35,622 nt of DNA from Pseudobutyrivibrio sp. UBA1225. GTDB taxonomy: Bacteria > Bacillota > Clostridia > Lachnospirales > Lachnospiraceae. The DNA lies in the NCBI GenBank assembly GCA_002309345.1, contig DBWZ01000014.1, positions 1 through 35,622 on the forward strand, given 5' to 3'. Shown piece after piece: positions 9,126-16,521 of this stretch. Each line of letters starts with the position of its first letter. Positions within the stretch are counted from its first letter, which is position 1. Under the pieces are notes generated by a model. That model was not told where the DNA came from. It did not search any database and saw only the letters and a list, made by a program, of their open reading frames with translations. The translations under genes were made by a program, and so were the position numbers.

Positions 9126-9223
9126 AAAAGGAGCCCTAGAAAACTAGAGCTCCTTTCACTTAGGATTTATTCTTTAATAGGATTTATTTTGAAAGATTAG
9201 GTGTATTGGAATCTAATCTTTTC
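9126..9223 (-). terminator. Two hairpins downstream of xylB
   Basis: 9191-9223: 9-bp arms (AAAGATTAG / CTAATCTTT) 22 bases after the xylB stop. 9126-9156: a GC-rich stem (AAAGGAGC-CTAG / CTAG-GCTCCTTTT) ending in a short T-run on both strands, so possibly bidirectional. The rest of 8955-9244 holds only the operator described above and AT-rich DNA. Confidence 0.6.
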
Positions 9224-9244
9224 AAACATGTCAGTATTCAACAA

Positions 9245-10702
9245 TTAGAACAATGCCTTAACTGTTGGATAAAGCTTCTTGAATTCCTGATAGCGTTCTT
9301 CGTATTTTGCAACTAGATCTGCATCAGGCTCAACTGTAGTTTTAACCTTTACAAGCTTATCGCAAGCCTCTTCAACTGTAGCATACTCTCCGCAACCAAC
9401 TGCTGCAAGAATAGCTCCACCAAGACCTGGTCCTTCCTCGTTCTCGAGGATATCAAGCTTAAGGTTCATAACTGAAGCGATAATCTTCTGCCAAAGTGGA
9501 GACTTTGCACCACCGCCACAAATCTTTGAGCGCTCGATAACGATGCCCTGCGCTCTTGCAACCTCAAGAGAATCGCGAAGACCAAATGCAACGCCTTCAA
9601 GAACTGCCTGTGTCATGTCCTCACGAGTTGTATCCATTGACATGCCAATGAACATAGCACGTGCATCTGGATTGTTGTGTGGGCTACGCTCTCCCATAAG
9701 GTATGGAAGATAGAATACATGGTTCTCACCAAGATTCTTGATGCCTGCCTGCTCTGCAGGATAATCCTTTGTCTTTAGGATGTCATCCATCCACCACTTG
9801 TTACAGCTTGCAGCCGAAAGCATGCAGCCCATAAGATGGTATCCACCATCTGCGTGGTCAAATGAATGAAGTGCATTTGCAGCATCAACTGTAAAGTTCT
9901 TACTAGAGATGAAGATTGTACCTGATGTACCGATTGAAAGATTGCACTTGCCCTCTCCAACTGTACCAGTACCAACTGCTGCAGCTGCGTTGTCGCCAGC
10001 ACCAGCAATAATCTTGACATCGTTAGTAAATCCAAGCTCAGAAGCAACCTCTGGCTTGATATTTCCAACAACCTCGTAGCTCTCGAAAAGCTTTGGAAGC
10101 TGAGACTCTGAAACCTTGCAGATATCCATCATCTCTTTGCTCCAGCATCTGTTCTTTACATCAAGTAAAAGCATACCGCTGGCATCTGAGTAATCTGTGC
10201 AGAACACACCAGAAAGCTTGTAAGCGATATAATCCTTTGGAAGCATAATCTTTGCAACCTTTGCCCAAGCTTGCGGCTCGTTCTCCTGCATCCAAAGAAT
10301 CTTTGGAGCAGTGAAGCCTGCGAATGCAATATTAGCTGTGTAATTAGAAAGCTTGTCTTTACCAATTACTGTATTGAGATATTCTGTCTCTTTGCCTGTA
10401 CGACCATCATTCCAAAGAATTGCTGGACGGATGACATTGTCATCAGCATCAAGTGTAACAAGGCCGTGCATCTGACCACCAAAGCTGATACCAGCCACCT
10501 GACTCTTATCAACCTCTGATGTGAGCTCTTTGATACCTGCTACAACCTGTGTCCACCAATCAGCTGGGCTCTGCTCAGACCAGCCTGGATGTGGGAAGCT
10601 AAGGTCGTATTCTTTTGAAACGATTTTTGCAATCGTACCATCACCTGACATCAGGAGTAGCTTAACTGCAGATGTTCCTAAATCTACACCTATATAATAC
10701 AT
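9245..10702 (-). CDS. xylB: Xylulokinase
   Basis: Phosphorylates D-xylulose to D-xylulose 5-phosphate for the pentose phosphate pathway. FGGY kinase of 485 residues, matching bacterial XylB length. The N-terminal phosphate loop GVDLGTSAVK (5-14), substrate-side GGQMHGLV and ILWNDGRTG with the catalytic Asp, the mid-protein GAGDNAAAAVGTG, and the C-terminal GGGAKSPLWQ nucleotide-binding loop are all intact. The start has an AAGGAG site. A sugar isomerase gene lies upstream on the same strand, separated by a 161-bp hairpin repeat. A neighbouring xylA is only a remnant, so the kinase now sits with a different isomerase. Other FGGY substrates such as ribulose are possible. Confidence 0.92.
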   Translation of the reverse strand: MYYIGVDLGTSAVKLLLMSGDGTIAKIVSKEYDLSFPHPGWSEQSPADWWTQVVAGIKELTSEVDKSQVAGISFGGQMHGLVTLDADDNVIRPAILWNDGRTGKETEYLNTVIGKDKLSNYTANIAFAGFTAPKILWMQENEPQAWAKVAKIMLPKDYIAYKLSGVFCTDYSDASGMLLLDVKNRCWSKEMMDICKVSESQLPKLFESYEVVGNIKPEVASELGFTNDVKIIAGAGDNAAAAVGTGTVGEGKCNLSIGTSGTIFISSKNFTVDAANALHSFDHADGGYHLMGCMLSAASCNKWWMDDILKTKDYPAEQAGIKNLGENHVFYLPYLMGERSPHNNPDARAMFIGMSMDTTREDMTQAVLEGVAFGLRDSLEVARAQGIVIERSKICGGGAKSPLWQKIIASVMNLKLDILENEEGPGLGGAILAAVGCGEYATVEEACDKLVKVKTTVEPDADLVAKYEERYQEFKKLYPTVKALF

Positions 10703-10726
10703 AACTATAATCTCCTTATAAAAAAT

Positions 10727-10887
10727 GCCTTCCCCTTTAGGGGAAGGGGGACCGCGAAAGCGGTGGATGAGGTATCATTAATCTAACAACACCTCATCAG
10801 TCACCTTCGGTGCCAGCTTGTCTCGCCTCCCGGCACGGTCGTTGCTAAACAGGCTCCACTGGAGCCTAGCAACCTCAAGGGGAAGCC
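10727..10887. repeat. 161-bp multi-hairpin intergenic repeat (MITE/REP-like)
   Basis: Ends are imperfect inverted repeats (GCCTTCCCCTT / AAGGGGAAGCC). Inside are successive stems: CCTTCCCC/GGGGAAGG (10728-10747), ACCGC/GCGGT, ATGAGGT/ACCTCAT, CACC-TTC-GGTG, and GTTGCTA with AGGCTCC/GGAGCCT near the right end. A half copy with compensating stem changes lies at 14171-14215. It fills the xylB-isomerase gap and could attenuate or process that transcript. Confidence 0.75.
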
Positions 10888-10924
10888 TATAAAACTAGCA
10901 TGCTAGTTGATTTTATATATGCAC

Positions 10925-12409
10925 TTATCTCCATGGATTCTCTGTAGGATATCTTACACCTGCTGGCTGATTGTATCCGATTTCATCTACTGCTACTCCG
11001 ATGTATTTGAATACTTCAAAGAGTGACTTGCCATAGTGACCGAATGCAACAGCTCCGTGATGTGGGAATCCCTTTTCGATTAACCAGTGGCGATAGAAAC
11101 GTCCCATCTCTGGAATAGCGAATACACCGATTGAACCGAATGACTTTGTGCGAACATCAAGAACTTCACCCTGTGCAATGTAAGCGCGAAGCTTGTTGTC
11201 AGCTGTAGACTGGAGTCTGTAGAATGTGATTTCGCCAGGAGCGATATCGCCTTCAAGTGTTCCATTTGTAACCTCTACAGGAAGTGCACGTGCCATAATC
11301 TTCTGGTTTCTCATCTCGCAGAATGCAAGCTTCTTAGAGCATGTATTTCCGCAGTGGAATCCCATGAATGTATCTTCAAGTGTGTAATTTGTCTTACCCT
11401 TGATTTCCTCGTTGTACATATCTTTTGGTACTGAGTTGTTGATATCGAGAAGTGTAACGATATCCTCTGAAACTACTGTACCGATGAACTCTGAAAGACA
11501 TCCGTAGATATCAACCTCGCATGATACAGGAATGCCTTCGCCTGTAAGACGTGAGTTAACATAGCAAGGAACAAAACCAAACTGTGTCTGGAATGCAGGC
11601 CAGCACTTACCAGCGATTGCTACGTATTTACGATATCCCTTGTGATCACGAACCCAATCCTTGAGTGTAAGCTCGTACTGAGCAAGCTTCTCAAGAACCT
11701 CTGGCTTCTTGTTACCAGCGCCAAGTTCTTTTTCCATATCAGCAACTACTTCTGGAATACGAGAGTCGCCAGCATGCTTGTTGAATGCTTCGAAAAGATC
11801 AAGCTCTGAGTTCTCTTCGATTTCTACACCAAGGTTGTAAAGCTGCTTGATTGGTGCATTACAAGCAAGGAAGTTCATTGGTCTTGGACCAAAGCTGATA
11901 ATCTTAAGGTCAGAAAGTGCGATTACTGCACGAGCGATTGGCTCGAAGTCGTGAATCATATCTGCACAATCATCAGCATCACCAACTGGATACTCTGGAA
12001 TGTATGCCTTTACGTTGCGAAGCTGAAGGTTGTAAGATGCGTTAAGCATACCGCAATATGCATCTCCTCTACCATCAAGAAGGCTATCACCAGCCTCTTC
12101 TGCTGCTGCACAGAACATCTTAGGACCATCGAAATGCTTTGCAAGAAGTGTCTCAGAAATTTCTGGACCGAAGTTTCCAAGATATACACAAAGTGCGTTA
12201 CATCCAGCTTTCTTGATATCCTCAAGAGCCTGTACCATATGAATTTCACTCTCTACGATACATACTGGGCACTCATAAATGTGCTCGCTACCATATTTCT
12301 TTGTGTAAGCATCGATAAGAGCCTTTCTTCTGTTAACTGATAAGCTTTCTGGGAAGCAGTCACGTGATACTGCTACTACACCAATTTTTACGTTTGGCAT
12401 GTTAGTCAT
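10925..12409 (-). CDS. L-fucose/L-arabinose isomerase-family sugar isomerase
   Basis: A 494-residue aldose-ketose isomerase of the FucI/AraA fold (COG2407-type), cytosolic and metal-dependent. Visible family blocks are LCVYLGNFGPE in the N-terminal domain, ISFGPRPMNFLACNAPI, SCEVDIYGCLSE with the Glu/Asp expected at the metal site, GFHCGNTCSKK, and a C-terminal HHGAVAFGHYG with candidate metal-binding His. It is shorter than E. coli FucI (591) and close to AraA length. The chosen ATG has AGGAGG 11 bases upstream. Its gene precedes xylB, and a dead xylA remnant lies just behind it, so it may feed xylulokinase. Whether it acts on xylose, D-arabinose, L-fucose or another sugar cannot be read from sequence. 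Confidence 0.85.
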   Translation of the reverse strand: MTNMPNVKIGVVAVSRDCFPESLSVNRRKALIDAYTKKYGSEHIYECPVCIVESEIHMVQALEDIKKAGCNALCVYLGNFGPEISETLLAKHFDGPKMFCAAAEEAGDSLLDGRGDAYCGMLNASYNLQLRNVKAYIPEYPVGDADDCADMIHDFEPIARAVIALSDLKIISFGPRPMNFLACNAPIKQLYNLGVEIEENSELDLFEAFNKHAGDSRIPEVVADMEKELGAGNKKPEVLEKLAQYELTLKDWVRDHKGYRKYVAIAGKCWPAFQTQFGFVPCYVNSRLTGEGIPVSCEVDIYGCLSEFIGTVVSEDIVTLLDINNSVPKDMYNEEIKGKTNYTLEDTFMGFHCGNTCSKKLAFCEMRNQKIMARALPVEVTNGTLEGDIAPGEITFYRLQSTADNKLRAYIAQGEVLDVRTKSFGSIGVFAIPEMGRFYRHWLIEKGFPHHGAVAFGHYGKSLFEVFKYIGVAVDEIGYNQPAGVRYPTENPWR

Positions 12410-12491
12410 AATTAAAATAACCTCCTTTTACATTACGTGAATCTAAAACAAAAACTTTCTATCACTATATCTATTTAAAAGATAAAGCAAG

Positions 12492-12588
12492 AGTCTCTGT
12501 CAGTTCAATTTGATATGATAAATATTATCAAAATAATCCTGCCAGAGACTTTTAAAACTTTACTGTGTGATGTCAAATTTTTGTCATC
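12492..12588 (-). promoter_or_regulatory. Leader hairpin and dyad upstream of the sugar isomerase
   Basis: 12492-12503 and 12539-12550 form a 12-bp stem (11 paired, AGTCTCTG-CAG type) around an AT-rich loop with its own nested dyad. 12569-12588 is a palindrome (GATG-t-CAAA / TTTG-t-CATC), a candidate operator, and includes a TTGACA that could be a -35 box; I see no convincing matching -10. Nothing else stands out in 12410-12629. Confidence 0.45.
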
Positions 12589-12629
12589 TGTATGTTAGGT
12601 AAGGTCATTTTTTTAATATGACTTTAAAA

Positions 12630-12893
12630 TTATCTAAGAATAATATTGTTTAACACACCTTCAAGATATTCTTGTCTGCCTGAACCAGGAAGCTCTGGCT
12701 TCTTGAGATTGCAAGCATAATCTGCACACTCTGTCAGTGATGTGCTCTTTTCTCTAATCTTCTTTCCAATACCGTCATTGTAGCTTGAGTAGCGCTCTTT
12801 AATGAAGTTGTCGACTCTTCCATCCTCAATCATTTCAGCCGCTTTTATAAGTCCTAAAGCAAATGTATCCATACCTAAAATGAATGATTTGTA
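12630..12893 (-). pseudogene. xylA: Xylose isomerase (xylA) remnant, C-terminal 87 residues only
   Basis: The residues FILGMDTFALGLIKAAEM, then IKERYSSYNDGIGK and finally GSGRQEYLEGVLNN-II match the C-terminus of clostridial xylose isomerase, in order and with the natural stop. All of the catalytic barrel (about 350 residues) is missing. At about 12893 the similarity ends abruptly. The frame continues to 12986 only with unrelated residues and a poor TTG start without ribosome site. From the same point the other strand encodes the end of an AraC regulator. A functional product is not possible; an intact xylA elsewhere in the genome is. Confidence 0.8.
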
Positions 12894-13034
12894 AAGCAAT
12901 ACGGTGTTCTCCCAAGAGAATACCGAAAAAGCTTTGGTGCTTCTAAATTGGAGACTCAACAAAGCTCGCTGCTTTCTACGCAGCAAATTTTATCTAACAA
13001 AACTAGCCTAGCACTGCTGCAACGTTATAGCTGA
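12888..13034 (+). pseudogene. AraC-family regulator remnant, C-terminal end
   Basis: Plus-strand codons read KQYGVLPREYRKSFG, the conserved last helix of AraC-type DNA-binding domains, then a variable tail ending at TGA 13032-13034. A stop at 12885-12887 and loss of similarity mark the break; nothing of the rest of the gene remains. The intact AraC protein at 14218-15045 ends in the same way (KYGVLPSEYRK). The break coincides with that of the xylA remnant, so one deletion or rearrangement joined the two gene ends. Confidence 0.6.
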
Positions 13035-13043
13035 TTATTAAAT

Positions 13044-14153
13044 CTATAGGCTCAGGCTAAAATCAGCTAGTCTGTCAGAGATAGCATTGTAGAATAGCGC
13101 CTGCGCAAAGCCTAGCTTGTCTATTTCTTGAGCTTCGTAAAGGCTGCGTCCCTTATCCATCTTTGCTTTGCTGGCACTTGCGCCATGCTCTGATGGAACA
13201 TAGATAAAGTTTATCTCAAGTCCTGCTTCCAAATATCCAATTACCGTATTTACGAAGTACTGGAGAGTAACATCATCCATGTTATGAATTATCTTGAATG
13301 CGCCAGATAAAAACTTAGCCGGCAAATTGTTATCCTGATAAATTGCCAAGCTGTTCAAGCCCTTTTTCCTACATATGTACATAGAAAGAAGCGCTGCCAA
13401 TTCTTCACCTGCTACGTTGGATGCCCTAAAGAGCCAATCAAAATCCGTGCCCTTTTCGAGAACATATCTATATAAGGAAAGCTGTGATGACTTGCTATCA
13501 TAGAACACTGTGCCAAATACAATCTTGGTGCTTTCGAAGGCTTCTCCAACCTTATCTCCACCTCCATCCACAAATGCAATAGCTTCAAATGTACTATTGC
13601 AATTCGCAAATACGGATGTGTCTTGCAAATCTATGTTGTATTTTGACGCTATTTTTTTCACATCACTTCTATTAGTAAGCTCCTCTACAGCAACCGGATT
13701 GTTGTACGCAAATTCAAATGCTTCTTCTATAAGCTTGATCTTTTCCTCACCTGCAGCTATGACTTGCGCAGATTGAATGGCAATTCCATTCTTCCCTCCC
13801 ACCTTTACGTTTCTAAGGTTAAGGAGAGCCTGGGCTGGAGATACGATATCTGTTTTTATAGTGTCAGCTGATTTGTCCTCGGAACTTTCACTTGATGATT
13901 GCTCTGTTGAATCATCTGCTATCCCAAAAAGCTGATTCCAGCTTTCTATATCAAATGAGCTTGCCTCTCCATTTTGGTTTGAACTTATTGTATTTGAAGC
14001 TATATCTCCCAAGAATTCCTCGGCTTCCGCTAAGGTTGAAAAGCCCTTGTATTTAGCACCAGGATATCCATCTACTTGGGCTTTTGCTTCATCCCAAGTT
14101 GTGTAGATACCTGGGGTTTTACCTATTTTTATTGCGTAGAATTTTTTTGCCAT
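13044..14153 (-). CDS. Viroplasmin-domain protein with RNase H-like domain
   Basis: Residues 1-50 (KKFYAIKIGKTPGIY, then GAKYKGFSTLAEAEEFL) are a caulimovirus-viroplasmin/RNase H1 hybrid-binding domain. Residues 51-185 are a long linker, Ser/Glu-rich near 85-97. Residues 188-369 are RNase H-like: FVDGG with Asp196, AGEELAAL with Glu250, IYQDNNLPAKFLSG with Asp274, and SEHGASASKAKMD with His323 and Asp333. The four acidic residues and the His fit a working DEDD site that would cut RNA in RNA-DNA hybrids. At 369 residues it is longer than ordinary RNase HI because of the linker. It follows the AraC gene after 64 bases holding a half repeat. Confidence 0.82.
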   Translation of the reverse strand: MAKKFYAIKIGKTPGIYTTWDEAKAQVDGYPGAKYKGFSTLAEAEEFLGDIASNTISSNQNGEASSFDIESWNQLFGIADDSTEQSSSESSEDKSADTIKTDIVSPAQALLNLRNVKVGGKNGIAIQSAQVIAAGEEKIKLIEEAFEFAYNNPVAVEELTNRSDVKKIASKYNIDLQDTSVFANCNSTFEAIAFVDGGGDKVGEAFESTKIVFGTVFYDSKSSQLSLYRYVLEKGTDFDWLFRASNVAGEELAALLSMYICRKKGLNSLAIYQDNNLPAKFLSGAFKIIHNMDDVTLQYFVNTVIGYLEAGLEINFIYVPSEHGASASKAKMDKGRSLYEAQEIDKLGFAQALFYNAISDRLADFSLSL

Positions 14154-14170
14154 ATTGTTCCTCTGCTACC

Positions 14171-14215
14171 CCTCATCCGAGCCCTTCGGGCCCACCTTCC
14201 CCCTTAGGGGGAAGG
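14171..14215. repeat. Half copy of the multi-hairpin repeat
   Basis: CCTCATCC, a GCCC-TTC-GGGC stem, and a CCTTCCCCC / GGGGGAAGG stem: the same order as the left third of the 10727-10887 repeat, inverted, with different but still paired bases in the stems. It ends three bases before the AraC stop codon and may act as that operon's terminator. Confidence 0.7.
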
Positions 14216-14217
14216 CT

Positions 14218-15045
14218 TTAGTTGTTTTTCCTGTATTCGCTAGGAAGGACGCCGTATTTATCGCGAAATGCATTGGAGAAGGCCTTGGAATTTGGAAAGC
14301 CATTTCCCAATGCGATATCTACAATCTGTCCGCCTGTTTCTTCCAATTCTCGAACGGCATGCTCTAGTCTGATACCCAGCAAATAATCCTTGAAATTGAT
14401 GCCCGCGTATCTTTGGAACATTCGTGAAAGATACGAAGGTGAGTAGTTGAACTGTTCTGCCATCGACTCAAGGGACAGCGGATCTGCGTAATGATCCTTA
14501 ATGTATCTTGTGATGTTAGAAAGCTTCTTCAACTGCTTGTTGTTCTTTAAAATCTCTTCATTAACGTTAAACTTACGATATCTAGTCACTAGAAGATAAA
14601 GCAACTCGTAGTACAAGCTAAGAACTTGAAGCTTGTTGCCTTCCTTGCCATTGGTGTAAATCAAATACATCTCTTGTAATAGAGTAAACACCCGGTGATC
14701 GGTCTCCCTATCGCCGTGTGAAAACCAAATAAATTGGTCGTCAGTGAAATAATCTGCAAAAGTGTCCTGAGGTATCTGCAGCACAACTGTCCTGTTTGGT
14801 TCTGGAGCAGCGATGCTGTGCACCTCGTTACTGTTAACAATTACGAAATCACCGTGTGTAAGCGGGAAACGCTTGTTATTAAGAATAAACTCCAATCGAC
14901 CTTCCCACACTGCGAAAATTTCAATAGAACGATGCCAGTGCTTATCACGAACGTAGTTGCCGTTGGCCCCCTCAAAAGAAAAAAGCTTGAAAGGCAGACC
15001 TTCATCAGTGACTACTACCTCGTGTTGATAATCCTTTAAATCCAT
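14218..15045 (-). CDS. AraC-family transcriptional regulator with cupin domain
   Basis: 275 residues. The N-terminal half is an AraC-type cupin sensor (HWHRSIEIFAVWEGRLEF then LTHGDFVIVNSNEVHS, about 35-85). The C-terminal two-helix-turn-helix domain spans about 170-272 (LSLESMAEQFNYSPSYLSRM, then KYGVLPSEYRKN at the end). It probably senses a sugar or related small molecule. The start at 15045 is chosen because its ATG shares one base with the TAA of the GNAT gene (TAATG), a translational-coupling arrangement; the longer frame would overlap that gene by 28 bases. The target genes are unknown; the neighbouring xylose genes are candidates. Confidence 0.9.
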   Translation of the reverse strand: MDLKDYQHEVVVTDEGLPFKLFSFEGANGNYVRDKHWHRSIEIFAVWEGRLEFILNNKRFPLTHGDFVIVNSNEVHSIAAPEPNRTVVLQIPQDTFADYFTDDQFIWFSHGDRETDHRVFTLLQEMYLIYTNGKEGNKLQVLSLYYELLYLLVTRYRKFNVNEEILKNNKQLKKLSNITRYIKDHYADPLSLESMAEQFNYSPSYLSRMFQRYAGINFKDYLLGIRLEHAVRELEETGGQIVDIALGNGFPNSKAFSNAFRDKYGVLPSEYRKNN

Positions 15046-15803
15046 TAATCCAACTCCATAAAATATCTGCAATCGCCGTCATCTTCGTAGCCTACAACTT
15101 CAAAACCGAGTTTTTCCAAAAGATGACGACTCGCTATGTTTTCTGGATTACATCTGGCGATAAGACTTGTCAGTCTGTAATCCTCCATAGCCATATCTAT
15201 AACCTTGCGGCAGACTTCGTAGGCAAGCCCCTTGCGCCAGTGCTTGGAACTTATACAAAAGCCTAGCTCTGCCTGATTTTCTCTGTCGCAGGTCTCGCGA
15301 ACTTCGATGCCTGCCCTTCCTAATAGTTTACCTGTAGCTTTGTCATGAATCAACCACATTCCGAAACCATACATTCTATAAATGTATTGGATATAGTCTT
15401 TCTGATATTGCAGCTCCTCCTCGTATTCAAACAAAGGCTCCATGTAATCCGTCATCCCCGGCTGGGAATACAGCTCCACCAAGTCGTTTAAATCGTCTAG
15501 TGTTTCCATTGAAATTTCACGGATGGTAGTGCGCTTTGTTTCAGCAATATCCCATGGTTTGCCGATGCATCTGCGATAGATTCGCTCGAAAACATCGTCA
15601 TCCACCTCATCCACATCTAGCACTATATTATCGCATTGCAAACCTTCTATGCCATCATGTTCAAATGCCGCCACCGGCTGCCCACGTTTTACACATTCAT
15701 CAATAACAGCCTGGCTGTCCGTCAGAACCAATGTCCCCGGCGGATAGTCAGGCTGTAAAGCTGCATATTCTGTTACCCTAACGATAGTCTTTAGGTAATT
15801 CAT
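15045..15803 (-). CDS. GNAT-family N-acetyltransferase
   Basis: 252 residues. About 1-85 is a small alpha/beta region without a clear family match. About 95-250 is a RimJ/RimL-type GNAT acetyltransferase fold, with AELGFCISSKHWRKGLAYEV as the acetyl-CoA pyrophosphate-binding region and ARCNPENIASRHLLEKLGFE as motif B. It transfers an acetyl group from acetyl-CoA to an amine; the acceptor is unknown. The gene starts one base after the YugP gene ends and overlaps the AraC start, so it is translationally linked to both. Confidence 0.87.
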   Translation of the reverse strand: MNYLKTIVRVTEYAALQPDYPPGTLVLTDSQAVIDECVKRGQPVAAFEHDGIEGLQCDNIVLDVDEVDDDVFERIYRRCIGKPWDIAETKRTTIREISMETLDDLNDLVELYSQPGMTDYMEPLFEYEEELQYQKDYIQYIYRMYGFGMWLIHDKATGKLLGRAGIEVRETCDRENQAELGFCISSKHWRKGLAYEVCRKVIDMAMEDYRLTSLIARCNPENIASRHLLEKLGFEVVGYEDDGDCRYFMELD

Positions 15804-15804
15804 T

Positions 15805-16509
15805 TTAATCGCGACTTCTTCCGTTAACTATATAAATCAGTCGAACCAACTGAAGTATGGTTGTGAACAATGCTGCAACATAGGTCATAGCTGCCGCTTT
15901 TAAAACCTTTGTTGCACCACGATGCTCCATATCATCCAAGATTCTGTCCTGCTCAAGAATTCGCAACGCTCTAGCGCTGGCGTCAAACTCTACTGGGAGA
16001 GTAACAAGCTGAAACAAAACTACAAATGTAAACAAGATGATTCCAAGCTTTGCTAGTGGTGTAGAACCGATTAAAAGTCCAATTATAATTACTGGCCATG
16101 ATACCCACGAACCAATTCTTGCCAAAGGTACCGACATAGAGCGAAGCTTAAGCGGACTGTAGCCCTCTTGGTGCTGAATAGCATGTCCGCACTCATGGGC
16201 TGCTACACCAACTGCTGCGATTGTTGCCCTTCCGTATACTGCATCAGAAAGGCGAAGCACCTTTTCTGTTGGTGAGTAGTGGTCGGTCAAATTGCCACGA
16301 ACTCGCTCTATCCTAACATCATAGATGCCTGCAGCCCTAAGCATATGCTCCGCAACCTGATTAGATGTGAGCCCGCCATTTGTTTTGATTTTATTGAACT
16401 TGTTGTATGTGCTCTTTACGTTTAATGCTGCGATTCCGCTGATAACCGCGCCAATGATTACAAGAATCATTGTCCAATCGAAGCCCATTCCATATCTAGT
16501 GTAATACAT
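15805..16509 (-). CDS. YugP-type neutral zinc metallopeptidase (membrane)
   Basis: 234 residues. An N-terminal membrane segment (about 12-30), then the zinc-binding HECGH (His105, Glu106, His109) and the likely third ligand Glu174 in LPVEFDAS, between membrane segments of about 138-170 and 205-227. This is the YugP/DUF-type Zn-dependent protease layout at its normal length. It should be a membrane-embedded or membrane-facing peptidase; substrates are not known. An AAGGAGG site precedes the ATG. It lies 12 bases after the DUF6273 surface protein gene, so a role in processing or quality control of envelope proteins is a reasonable guess. Confidence 0.9.
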   Translation of the reverse strand: MYYTRYGMGFDWTMILVIIGAVISGIAALNVKSTYNKFNKIKTNGGLTSNQVAEHMLRAAGIYDVRIERVRGNLTDHYSPTEKVLRLSDAVYGRATIAAVGVAAHECGHAIQHQEGYSPLKLRSMSVPLARIGSWVSWPVIIIGLLIGSTPLAKLGIILFTFVVLFQLVTLPVEFDASARALRILEQDRILDDMEHRGATKVLKAAAMTYVAALFTTILQLVRLIYIVNGRSRD

Positions 16510-16521
16510 TTATTATCCTCC

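Noticed and set aside
12894..12986. Upstream extension of the xylA remnant as a genuine small gene
   Set aside because: The extension is antisense to the AraC fragment, begins at TTG without a ribosome site and has no family similarity.
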